This document shows positions 1-7,300 of a stretch of 64,000 nt of DNA, piece after piece; the stretch's first letter is position 1, and every line of letters begins with the position of its first letter. The stretch comes from JBMNGH01 sp050949725 (GTDB lineage: Bacteria; Bacillota; Thermosediminibacteria; Thermosediminibacterales; Tepidanaerobacteraceae), in assembly GCA_050949725.1 (NCBI GenBank), contig JBMNGH010000011.1, positions 328,770 to 392,769 of the forward strand. Direction: 5' to 3'. The notes beneath the pieces are model-generated. The model was not told the origin of the DNA, ran no database searches, and worked only from the letters and a program-made list of their open reading frames with translations. The translations under genes were made by a program, and so were the position numbers.

Positions 1-116
1 GACATAGTTTAAGGGTAGAAATATCGGCCGAATAAATGTCAATTTACAACGCCAGATAATGTAAAAATACACACCGGATGATGTTTTATCAAGCAACAGA
101 GAGGTTGTTACAAAAA

Positions 117-167
117 AGAGAGTGCCGCAAAGCCAAAAGTGGTTTTTTGGAACACTCTCTTTTTATT
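117..167 (+). terminator. Rho-independent terminator of a gene left of the window
   Basis: The arms AGAGAGTG and CACTCTCT enclose a partly paired loop and are followed directly by TTTTATT. No gene lies upstream inside the window, so it probably ends a transcript starting to the left. Confidence 0.7.
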
Positions 168-178
168 GTGGAACAAAC

Positions 179-231
179 AAGGTTCCCGGGCCCCGATAGC
201 AATCATTATTGCGATGCCTGGTGGGGTTCTT
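179..231 (+). repeat. Intergenic hairpin repeat, copy A (diverged)
   Basis: This is one member of a family of about 54-nt GC-rich units seen at five places in the window. It begins AAGGTTCCCGGGCCCCGA and ends GGTGGGGTTCTT. The centre differs from the other copies in sequence but still forms a hairpin (GCAAT, loop catt, ATTGC), so structure rather than sequence seems to be kept. It sits 12 nt before copy B, linked by TAGCGAAGCGC. Confidence 0.75.
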
Positions 232-242
232 TAGCGAAGCGC

Positions 243-296
243 AAGGTTCCTGGGCCCCGACTAGCAATCTTTGATTGCGTGTCGGGTGGGGTTCTT
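243..296 (+). repeat. Intergenic hairpin repeat, copy B
   Basis: It is nearly identical to copies C and D about 10 kb away (one C-to-T change near the 5' end). The stem CCCGAC, a small internal mismatch, GCAATC, loop TTT, GATTGC, mismatch, GTCGGG gives a strong hairpin. It lies about 120 nt before the patatin-like gene. Confidence 0.8.
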
Positions 297-415
297 AATG
301 TCATTTTTCGACCGGTTATCATAATAATATATTAATTACAAGTATTTTAAGATATTTTCATTAATTAAATTTAATTGTATTTTAGCTTAATCTTGATTAG
401 TAAGGGGTGAACAAC

Positions 416-1324
416 TTGGCAGTCAGAATTCCCAAGCTTGGAATTGCTCTTAGCGGCGGCGGTATAAGAGGAGCAGTGCATTTTGGAATACTGAAAGTAC
501 TAAAGCAAAACCGTATAATACCGGATATGTTAGCAGGAACAAGCGCAGGCAGTATTGCGGGGGCATTTTTTGCATGTGATGTGGACATAGATGATTTCAT
601 GAATAGGAAATTCAAGGAAATAAACGCACTAAACATTTTGGATCCTGCATTTTCGTGTGGGTATTTATTGATGCTGGTGTATTATTACTGGACTAAAAGG
701 CCAATGACTATGTGGACTTTTCCGGATGGATTGTTCAAGGGTGAAAAAATTGAGAAATATCTGGAAGACTTGTTCGGTAGGAGGAAATTTAAAGATCTTA
801 AAATTCCACTTACCGTCATTAGCGTAGACATAGATACAGGTGAAACAGTTGTATTTTGTCCAAACAAATGTGTGCCAAAAAGTAGACCGGCCGATACGGT
901 TTATATAACAGACGCAAGTGTTGCAGAAGCTGTAAGGGCTAGCATATCCCTACCGGGTGTATTTGTCCCGAAGCGCATAAAAGGAAGGCGGCTTGTGGAT
1001 GGAGGTATTAAAAACAACATTCCTTTAGACGTACTGTACCATCAAGGAGCTGATAAGATTATAGCTATAGACCTAGGCGTTACTAAAAAAAGGGCAAAGG
1101 CTGATTCTATCGTAGAAATACTCATGGCGACTGTTGATATCATGGGAGACGAACTATCTTCATATATAAGGAGAAGCTATCCAGGATATTTTATTTTTCC
1201 AGACTTGCGGGGAGGTAGTTATAAAGATTTCAGTAAAGTGCCAAAATATATTAAGTATGGAGAGGATGTATGTAAAAAATCACTTCCCGGAATAAAGGAT
1301 TTCATTGGCAACGTAACTAAATGA
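416..1324 (+). CDS. Patatin-like phospholipase (lipid acyl hydrolase)
   Basis: The product is about 302 aa and belongs to the bacterial patatin family, serine acyl hydrolases of membrane lipids that use a Ser-Asp dyad. The N-terminus shows the oxyanion-hole motif GGGIRG, then the nucleophile elbow GTSAGS near residue 42. The catalytic Asp is in the motif DGG near residue 195. I place the start at TTG 416, 8 nt after AAGGGG; an in-frame GTG at 407 is the alternative but would lie inside the ribosome-binding site. The length is typical of stand-alone bacterial patatins (about 300 aa), with no signal peptide. The gene is monocistronic: hairpin repeats lie upstream and a bidirectional terminator downstream. 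The family assignment is firm; the natural substrate is unknown. Confidence 0.88.
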   Translation: MAVRIPKLGIALSGGGIRGAVHFGILKVLKQNRIIPDMLAGTSAGSIAGAFFACDVDIDDFMNRKFKEINALNILDPAFSCGYLLMLVYYYWTKRPMTMWTFPDGLFKGEKIEKYLEDLFGRRKFKDLKIPLTVISVDIDTGETVVFCPNKCVPKSRPADTVYITDASVAEAVRASISLPGVFVPKRIKGRRLVDGGIKNNIPLDVLYHQGADKIIAIDLGVTKKRAKADSIVEILMATVDIMGDELSSYIRRSYPGYFIFPDLRGGSYKDFSKVPKYIKYGEDVCKKSLPGIKDFIGNVTK

Positions 1325-1388
1325 ATTCCTCAAACGACAGCGCAGTTGAAAATTGATGTAGGGTCTGGAAATCATGTTGTTTCACAAT

Positions 1389-1420
1389 AAAAAAAGAAGC
1401 CATCCCCAGCTTCTTTTTTT
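1389..1420. terminator. Bidirectional terminator
   Basis: AAAGAAGC and GCTTCTTT arms surround CATCCCCA, with an A run on one side and a T run on the other. It can end both the patatin transcript and the converging small-ORF transcript. Confidence 0.8.
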
Positions 1421-1523
1421 AATGCTCCATATATCCTGATTTGTATAATATGTCAAGCATATACTCTTCATACTGTTTTTCAATGTCTTCATTTTCGCAC
1501 GGTATTGTATCTAATAAATTCAT
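1419..1523 (-). CDS. Hypothetical 34-residue acidic small protein
   Basis: The short ORF starts MNLLDTIPCENEDIEKQYEE and ends with KSGYMEH. It has a strong Shine-Dalgarno (AAGGAGGG, 7 nt before ATG 1523), a consensus promoter about 45 nt upstream and a terminator directly after the stop, so it forms a complete isolated unit. I do not recognise a family. It has no membrane segment or signal peptide and is mostly charged. It could instead be a small regulatory RNA that happens to carry an ORF, but the near-ideal ribosome-binding site favours translation. Confidence 0.5.
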   Translation of the reverse strand: MNLLDTIPCENEDIEKQYEEYMLDILYKSGYMEH

Positions 1524-1565
1524 GAGCACCCTCCTTGTATAATTGTATACGAGTATTATAGTTTT

Positions 1566-1594
1566 ATTATACACACTTATGCAATAGAAGTCAA
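1566..1594 (-). promoter_or_regulatory. Sigma-A promoter of the 34-aa ORF
   Basis: On the minus strand TTGACT (1589-1594) is separated by exactly 17 nt from TATAAT (1566-1571). The 5' UTR would be about 35 nt. Confidence 0.75.
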
Positions 1595-1797
1595 CAAAAA
1601 TTTTCGTAAATTTTCTGCTAACGAACATTATTAATAATTATAATGTGATATCAAAAAGCTTTTAGGAATTACTCTTGAAAACATGTTATTGAATCTTAGT
1701 ATTGATTTTATTCGGTTAATTGTTAAAAAGGAAAATTCAAATTGAGAGCTAGTTTTTTGAATCTATTGTCTTTGGTCTTTGGGAAATAAACAAGCAT

Positions 1798-1823
1798 AAA
1801 AAAACCGAGGGGAAAACCCCTCG
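1798..1823 (-). terminator. Terminator of the decayed ABC operon
   Basis: CGAGGGG and CCCCTCG arms with a 4-nt loop are followed, on the minus strand, by seven T. It lies just after the permease remnant. Confidence 0.8.
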
Positions 1824-1827
1824 ACAG

Positions 1828-2375
1828 TTACGCCTTAGCTTTGTTTGTTCTTATGCTATAATTTGCTGTAAACCAACCCACAAGCAATCCGACTATATAA
1901 CCCAAAGCGGTGATCATACTACCTGAATTAGAAAAACTGGATTCTCCCAACCAGCTAAAGATTACTCCAACCAACAAAGAACTGCATACTGCCACTCCCA
2001 CTTTGAAAAATGCCTCAGTTGATTCAAATTCCAGTGTTTCACCGCTTCGCTCCGGTTTATTGCGGTCAAAGAGCAGTTTTGATGCTATGAGCATTACTAT
2101 GGCCGATATAAAGTGAAATAGCAGCGGTACATTTTCTAACTTGTCCAGTACCGCCAGGATCATGTAATTCCCAAAGGCATCCAAAAATCTATAGATGACA
2201 GACGAACCAGATCCCCATATGGACATATTTGCCTCAATAAGCCCTGCAAAGCCTAGAGGAAATACGAAGAATATAATTGTCAGCACTAACTGGGATATGG
2301 TAGTCCCTGTCAAACTGGCAAAGAGTAAAGAGAAACTCAGTATGACAAATAACCTAAAGAAGTCTGAATTTTTCT
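1828..2375 (-). pseudogene. ABC-2 type permease, 3' remnant
   Basis: This encodes about 180 residues with three to four hydrophobic segments and resembles the C-terminal part of the permease subunit of YtrA-regulated ABC exporters. The reading frame runs open from about 2375, upstream of the first ATG at 2313, but has no start and no ribosome-binding site. It follows the truncated end of the ATPase in another frame. I infer that a deletion fused the tail of the ATPase gene to the tail of the permease gene, removing the permease N-terminus. It is unlikely to function. Confidence 0.6.
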
Positions 2376-2874
2376 CACCTTGCTTTTTAAATTCTCAATA
2401 CTGTCTTCTAACAGTATTCTCCCTTCATGAATAATGCCGATATGGTCACAAATCTGCTCAAGTTGCCCTAAATTGTGACTGGAAATCATAACCGTTGTTT
2501 TGTTTGTACTTACTTCTTCAACAATCAGATTTAACACCTTCCGCATAACAACAGGGTCCAAGCCTGATGTCGGTTCATCTAAAACTAAAACTTCAGGCAT
2601 GACGGATAGGCTTAAGAGTATGGCAAGCTGGGTTTTCATTCCCTTTGAAAGGTATTTAATCTTTTTATTGTCTTTGATCGATCTTCTCACCCGAAATGGT
2701 TACTTCACCTCTTTCCGGCTCATAAATGTCCACCAAGCATTTTAACAAAGTGGTTTTCCCCGCTCCGTTGGGCCCTATCAGGCCATATATGGAACCCGCT
2801 TTTACATGAATGTTTATGTTGTCAAGGATTTTTACCCCACCTAGGTATTTATCTAAACCTTTAATTTTTATCAT
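2337..2874 (-). pseudogene. ABC transporter ATP-binding subunit, internally deleted and truncated
   Basis: The first part (ATG 2874) encodes an ABC N-terminus with Walker A (GPNGAGKTTLLK) and stops after GEKIDQRQ near 2665. A second frame then resumes with the signature LSKGMK, Walker B (VLVLDEPTSGLDP) and the switch His. Roughly 60 residues that normally lie between Walker A and the signature, including the Q-loop, are missing and the frame changes at the join. The C-terminus is cut off as well. The start overlaps the end of the GntR gene by 14 nt, as in intact operons of this type. This is a decayed two-gene exporter. Confidence 0.75.
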
Positions 2875-3259
2875 CGGCCTCGGTTCCCTCCATTTCATCC
2901 ACTAATTCTTTGATAAGGGAAATCAGTCCTTCTTTACTAAAGCCCATATATAGGGCTTCCACAATTCCCTTTTTGAAAGTTTCTTTTAGTTCAATTAACC
3001 TGTATTCGTCTATTGTGGGCCTGTATTCCTTTGAAATAAATGTGCCTCTGCCTTGAACGGTAACCACAACTTTTTCCCTCTCCAATTCTTTATAAGCTTT
3101 CTGTACCGTATTGGGATTTAAAGTCAACATCTTGGCCATCTCCCTTACCGATGGCATCTTTTCTCCCGGTTCAAACAATCCCTTCAAAATCCCTTCTTTA
3201 ATACCATTTATAATTTGAGCATAAATGGGTGTACTGCTTGTCGCGTCTATCTCAATCAA
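2861..3259 (-). CDS. GntR-family repressor, YtrA subfamily
   Basis: The protein is about 132 aa, with an N-terminal winged helix of the GntR type (PIYAQIINGIKEGILKG, PSVREMAKMLTLNPNTVQKAY, VQGRGTFI) and only a short C-terminal dimerisation helix pair, which defines the YtrA subfamily. TTG 3259 is chosen because GGGAGGTGAT precedes it. Members repress adjacent ABC exporter operons and often respond to cell-envelope antibiotics. Here the regulator and its operator look intact while the ABC genes behind it are broken. It may therefore persist for autoregulation or to control genes elsewhere. Confidence 0.85.
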   Translation of the reverse strand: MIEIDATSSTPIYAQIINGIKEGILKGLFEPGEKMPSVREMAKMLTLNPNTVQKAYKELEREKVVVTVQGRGTFISKEYRPTIDEYRLIELKETFKKGIVEALYMGFSKEGLISLIKELVDEMEGTEADDKN

Positions 3260-3290
3260 TTTATCACCTCCCAGCAAACATGGTGTACGA

Positions 3291-3315
3291 AGTGTATTAG
3301 TAGTAATAATACACT
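3291..3315. promoter_or_regulatory. YtrA-type operator
   Basis: The 25-bp inverted repeat has 9-bp perfect arms and reads AGTGTA-N13-TACACT, the consensus known for YtrA-subfamily repressors. It sits between the -10 box and the start of the GntR gene, so bound repressor would block its own transcription. Confidence 0.8.
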
Positions 3316-3321
3316 ATAGAC

Positions 3322-3351
3322 ATTATAACTTTTCGAATAAATAAAAGTCAA
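3322..3351 (-). promoter_or_regulatory. Promoter of the GntR/ABC operon
   Basis: On the minus strand TTGACT (3346-3351) and TATAAT (3322-3327) are 18 nt apart. The operator starts directly downstream of the -10. Confidence 0.75.
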
Positions 3352-3490
3352 TACCTTTTAGATTTTTTCAATATTGTATATAGAATTGGCTCTTTCTTTG
3401 ACCGAAGTTACATCCTCGAAGAAGTGCAAATTTTAATCTAGCAAGACTATATGCCCTGCAAAGTCGATACTAAGAAATGGATTAATAAAT

Positions 3491-3519
3491 TTGACTTAAT
3501 GATGATATTGGAATATAAT
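3491..3519 (+). promoter_or_regulatory. Promoter of the RCKP-perR operon
   Basis: TTGACT (3491-3496), a 17-nt spacer and a perfect TATAAT (3514-3519). The first gene starts about 40 nt downstream. Confidence 0.75.
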
Positions 3520-3560
3520 TAAAGCAAATAATAACTGTTACCAAAGGAGGTGCTCCCAAA

Positions 3561-3692
3561 ATGGCAGTTTTTAAATGTGGTGTGTGCGGATATGAAAAAG
3601 AGTCCCGTTGCAAGCCGAGAAAATGTCCGGAATGTGAATCTAAAGCTACTTTTGAAAAAAAGGATTCGGCCGGGGAGAAAAAAGATAAATGA
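3561..3692 (+). CDS. RCKP-type rubredoxin-like small protein
   Basis: The product is 43 aa. It has two CxxC-type pairs, CGVCGYE near residues 6-12 and CPECES near residues 23-28, separated by the stretch RCKP that names this group. The four cysteines are placed to bind one iron or zinc, as in a minimal rubredoxin knuckle. The tail is rich in Lys, Glu and Asp. The ribosome-binding site is AAAGGAGG. Its stop overlaps the start of the PerR gene (ATGA-type), so the two are translationally coupled. An electron-transfer or peroxide-stress role is inferred from this coupling; no reaction is known to me. Confidence 0.8.
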   Translation: MAVFKCGVCGYEKESRCKPRKCPECESKATFEKKDSAGEKKDK

Positions 3693-4090
3693 GTGAATCG
3701 AAGGGGTTTATAAGAAGGACGAAGCAACGTGACTTGATTTTGAAAACCCTCAGGAGTACAAAATCACACCCTACTGCAGATTGGATATATGAGCAGGTTA
3801 AAAAACAAATGCCTAATATAAGCCTTGGCACCGTTTATAGAAATCTGGCCACATTAAAAGAAATGGGCCAAATAATGGAATTAAACTATGGGAGCAAGTA
3901 TAGTAGATTTGACGGCAATCCTGTAAACCACTATCATTTTGTTTGTACTGTTTGTGGTTCTGTTATCGATCTGGAGCACTGTCCGGTTGACGAGGAACTT
4001 GACAGACGTGTTGAAAAGGACAATGATGTTGAAATTTTTTATCACAGGACAGAGTTTTACGGTATTTGCAATGATTGTAAAAAAATATAA
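3689..4090 (+). CDS. perR: Fur-family repressor, PerR-like
   Basis: The 133-aa protein has an N-terminal winged helix (KQRDLILKTL to LGTVYRNLATLKE) and a C-terminal metal-binding dimerisation domain. Two CxxC pairs (CTVC, CNDC) form the structural zinc site. The NHYHF histidines and the Asp in SRFDGN are at the positions of PerR regulatory-metal ligands; that Asp is what points to PerR rather than Fur. PerR proteins sense peroxide by iron-catalysed oxidation of histidines and derepress detoxification genes. The rubrerythrin/superoxide reductase operon at the right end of this window is a likely target. The start overlaps the preceding small rubredoxin-like gene. Confidence 0.82.
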   Translation: MSESKGFIRRTKQRDLILKTLRSTKSHPTADWIYEQVKKQMPNISLGTVYRNLATLKEMGQIMELNYGSKYSRFDGNPVNHYHFVCTVCGSVIDLEHCPVDEELDRRVEKDNDVEIFYHRTEFYGICNDCKKI

Positions 4091-4121
4091 TTGTAAAAAA
4101 ATACAATAGCTATATAGTTTT

Positions 4122-4152
4122 GCGGTCTTAACAAGACCGCTATTTGTATTTA
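4122..4152 (+). terminator. Terminator after perR
   Basis: GCGGTCTT and AAGACCGC form a tight 8-bp hairpin followed by the T-rich TATTTGTATTT. Confidence 0.65.
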
Positions 4153-4275
4153 TATACAATTTTTTCTGTAAAAAGGCAGGCCGATTTGTGAAAAAGTTAG
4201 TAAAAATAAAGATGATTTAACAGGGAAGAATATGGAATACATAAAAAAGTATAATCGGTTTTTTCAAAGTTGCCT

Positions 4276-4323
4276 ATCCAAGATATAGTGCATTATAATA
4301 ATAAGTGCTACTACATATAGTAT
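4276..4323 (+). promoter_or_regulatory. Tandem candidate NrdR boxes
   Basis: Two 16-bp sites (4276-4291 and 4308-4323) share the core C-w-A-n-ATATAGT and match the NrdR box consensus. They are 32 bp apart centre to centre, the three-turn spacing typical of NrdR box pairs. They lie 70-115 bp before nrdJ. NrdR is the nucleotide-sensing repressor of ribonucleotide reductase genes; it is not encoded in this window. Confidence 0.6.
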
Positions 4324-4390
4324 TTAATCTGATCCCTTTTTTTAATACTCATTTAAAGTAGCTTATAAACTTATTCTAGGTGGGTGTACT

Positions 4391-7300
4391 ATGGATAAAA
4401 AAAATCTCAGCTTTTCAGAAAATGCTAAAACAGTGTTGAAAAAGAGATATTTGGCAAAAGACGTATCAGGTGATGTGGTGGAATCCCCAGAAGATATGAT
4501 ACAAAGAGTTGCAGATGCCATTGCAAGTGCAGAAGAGAAATATGCAAACGGGGACTTTGAACATTGGAGACAGGCGTTTTATGATATGATGGCAGAGCTT
4601 AAGTTTTTGCCTAATTCTCCTACTTTAATGAATGCCGGTAGGGAACTTGGTCAGTTGTCGGCCTGTTTTGTGCTGCCTGTGGAAGATTCTATGGAGGGAA
4701 TTTTTGATTCTATTAAGTCAGCAGCCCTTATACATAAAAGTGGAGGTGGAACAGGATTTAGCTTTTCACGCCTTCGGCCAAAAGGTGCCACGGTAAAGTC
4801 TACGGGAGGTGTAGCATCGGGGCCTATATCTTTCATGAAGGTATTTAATTCTGCCACAGAAGCTGTAAAGCAGGGTGGATGTGTGGATGAAAATACCAGG
4901 ATTTCTACTGCGGAGGGCCTTGTTAAAATAAAAGATTTGGGGCCCTGTGACCTTCCGGAGGACAGCTGGCATAAATACGTTGTGCCTTTAAAACTTTATA
5001 CTGATGAAGGTATAAAAGAAGCTGACGAATTTTATGTTCACGGTAAAGCTAAGGTTAAAAAAATAACCACTGAGTGCGGTTATTCTGTTACTATTACCCA
5101 TGAACATCGGCTCAGGGTAATAGACAGTGACGGCAACTATGTTTGGAAATACGCCAAAGACATCAAAAAAGGCGATTGGCTTGCTCTAAAGAAAAATACT
5201 TATCCTGAGACTACTGATTACCGGTTGCCGGAGTTTGCATATGAGCCCCCTTTTAATGTCAAGGATATAATTTTGCCTCAAGAACCGTCTGAAGACCTTG
5301 GGGAATTTATAGGATGCTTTATAGGTGACGGTAGTATAAGTTTTAATGAAAGAGGCACAGGTCGAGTGATATTTTCTGTTGCCGATGAAGAGTCAGAAGT
5401 TTTGGATAGAATAATTAGCCTAGGCAAAAAACTTTTTGCCGTAGAACCTGTTATAAACAAAAAGCCAGAAGATAAGAGTTCAAATCTTTTTTATAATTCT
5501 ACGGTGCTTGCCCAATGGCTAAAACATATCGGTGTTGACAAGGTTTCTTCTATGGATGTGAGAGTTCCTGAGATAGCCTTTCGTGGGGGAATGAGGTTTG
5601 CCATAGGATTTTTGAGAGGTCTATTTAGTGCAGATGGATACGTAAGCAAGGAGGGCTATGTAACCTTATATTCTGTTTCAAAAGAATTAATTGATGGTGT
5701 GAAAGAACTGTTACTTGCCCTTGGCATTCCTTCAAGAACATTAATCAACACTGATCGACGGGATTCTTTCGGCAAAAGTCCTGTATACAAGCTTAACATA
5801 ATTACAAAAGAGGGTTATGCCATTTTTAGAGATAAGATAGGATTTATCTCTGCAGCAAAGAACGATCGATTGGACTTAATTGATGATAGACTATTTGAAT
5901 ATAATGATGTCATACCAAATCAACAACTGGTTTTTGCCCAAATCTACAACGGTTCGGGCAAAGGATGCGGACCGGGAAGGACATCCTTAGGTGCAAATCG
6001 GAAGCTTTACAGGGAGATACAGCGCTATTTGCCAAATGTGGCTGCACCGAGAAATTTGAATCGCAGTAGGTTGCGTTACCTAGTGGAGAAATATAAGGAA
6101 GTAGCTGAAAGTCCGCTGAAATGGTTTTTAGAAAATGACCAGTTTTATGACAAAGTTGAAAGTATCGAAGATGATGAGGCATTTACACTGGACCTATCTG
6201 TGCCTGATAATAATACTTATATAGCTGCCGGCTTTATAAGTCATAATACACGCCGGGGTGCCAACATGGGTATCCTTCGTGTGGATCACCCGGATATTCT
6301 GGATTTTATTAAATGTAAGAAAAACGATAAGGAAATCACCAATTTCAACATAAGTGTTGCTATTACCGATAAATTTATGGAAGCACTGCAAAAGGATGAG
6401 GAATATGACTTGATAGATCCACACACCAATAAACCTACCGGCAGACTTAAGGCCAGGGAAGTTTTCGAATTAATAGTGGACATGGCCTGGAACAACGGAG
6501 AGCCTGGAATTGTATTTATCGATAGGATGAATGAGGACAACCCTACCCCCACTGTCGGAGTCATCGAAAGCACCAACCCATGCGGAGAGCAACCCTTGTT
6601 ACCATTTGAATCATGTTTTGCTCCGGATACACGTATTTTGACCGATAAGGGTTGGGAAACTGTAGAGGAAGCCTATCAGAGGCAACAAAGGGGCGAACAG
6701 ATTTCTGTTTACACGGATGGCCTGGTGATTAACGAGGCTGGTCTTACACTCCGACCTTCAACAGTTGTACCCATAGGGGAAAAAGATATCGTGGCTGTAG
6801 AACTTCAGAATGGTCAGCGGATTAGGGTGACTCCGGATCACAACATACTTACTCAACGGGGATGGGTACCGGCAGGTCAGCTGGAAGATAAGGATTTTGT
6901 CTATCTGCCTGATGGAGTAGTTTCCATGGAAGATACAATCATTGAAAACAGTGAGTATTATCAAATGTTGGGTTGGATGATTGGTGATGGATGGCATACA
7001 CAAAAGTCCAGCGGATTGGTCTTCGGGCCTGAAGATGACCTGGCAGAAAGACAGCTTTTGCCGGTGTTTCAGGAGTTATGTGCTAATTTGATAAGCCCTA
7101 GGTCAAATGGAAGGATTCCTCAAGGGAGCCGCGATGAAAACGGTGTTTTAACGGTGTCTTGTACAAATACAGGTGTAAGACAATACCTTATCGAAAATGG
7201 CATGGAATTTAGTCTGTCAAGAGATAAACGTGTTCCGGATTCTATCATGCAAGCTGATGCAAAGATTCAGATAGAATTTTTGAAAGGTCTTTTTGGAGCT

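Noticed and set aside
179..296. CRISPR array
   Set aside because: Units are self-complementary hairpins, two per locus, with no equal-length unique spacers and no cas genes.
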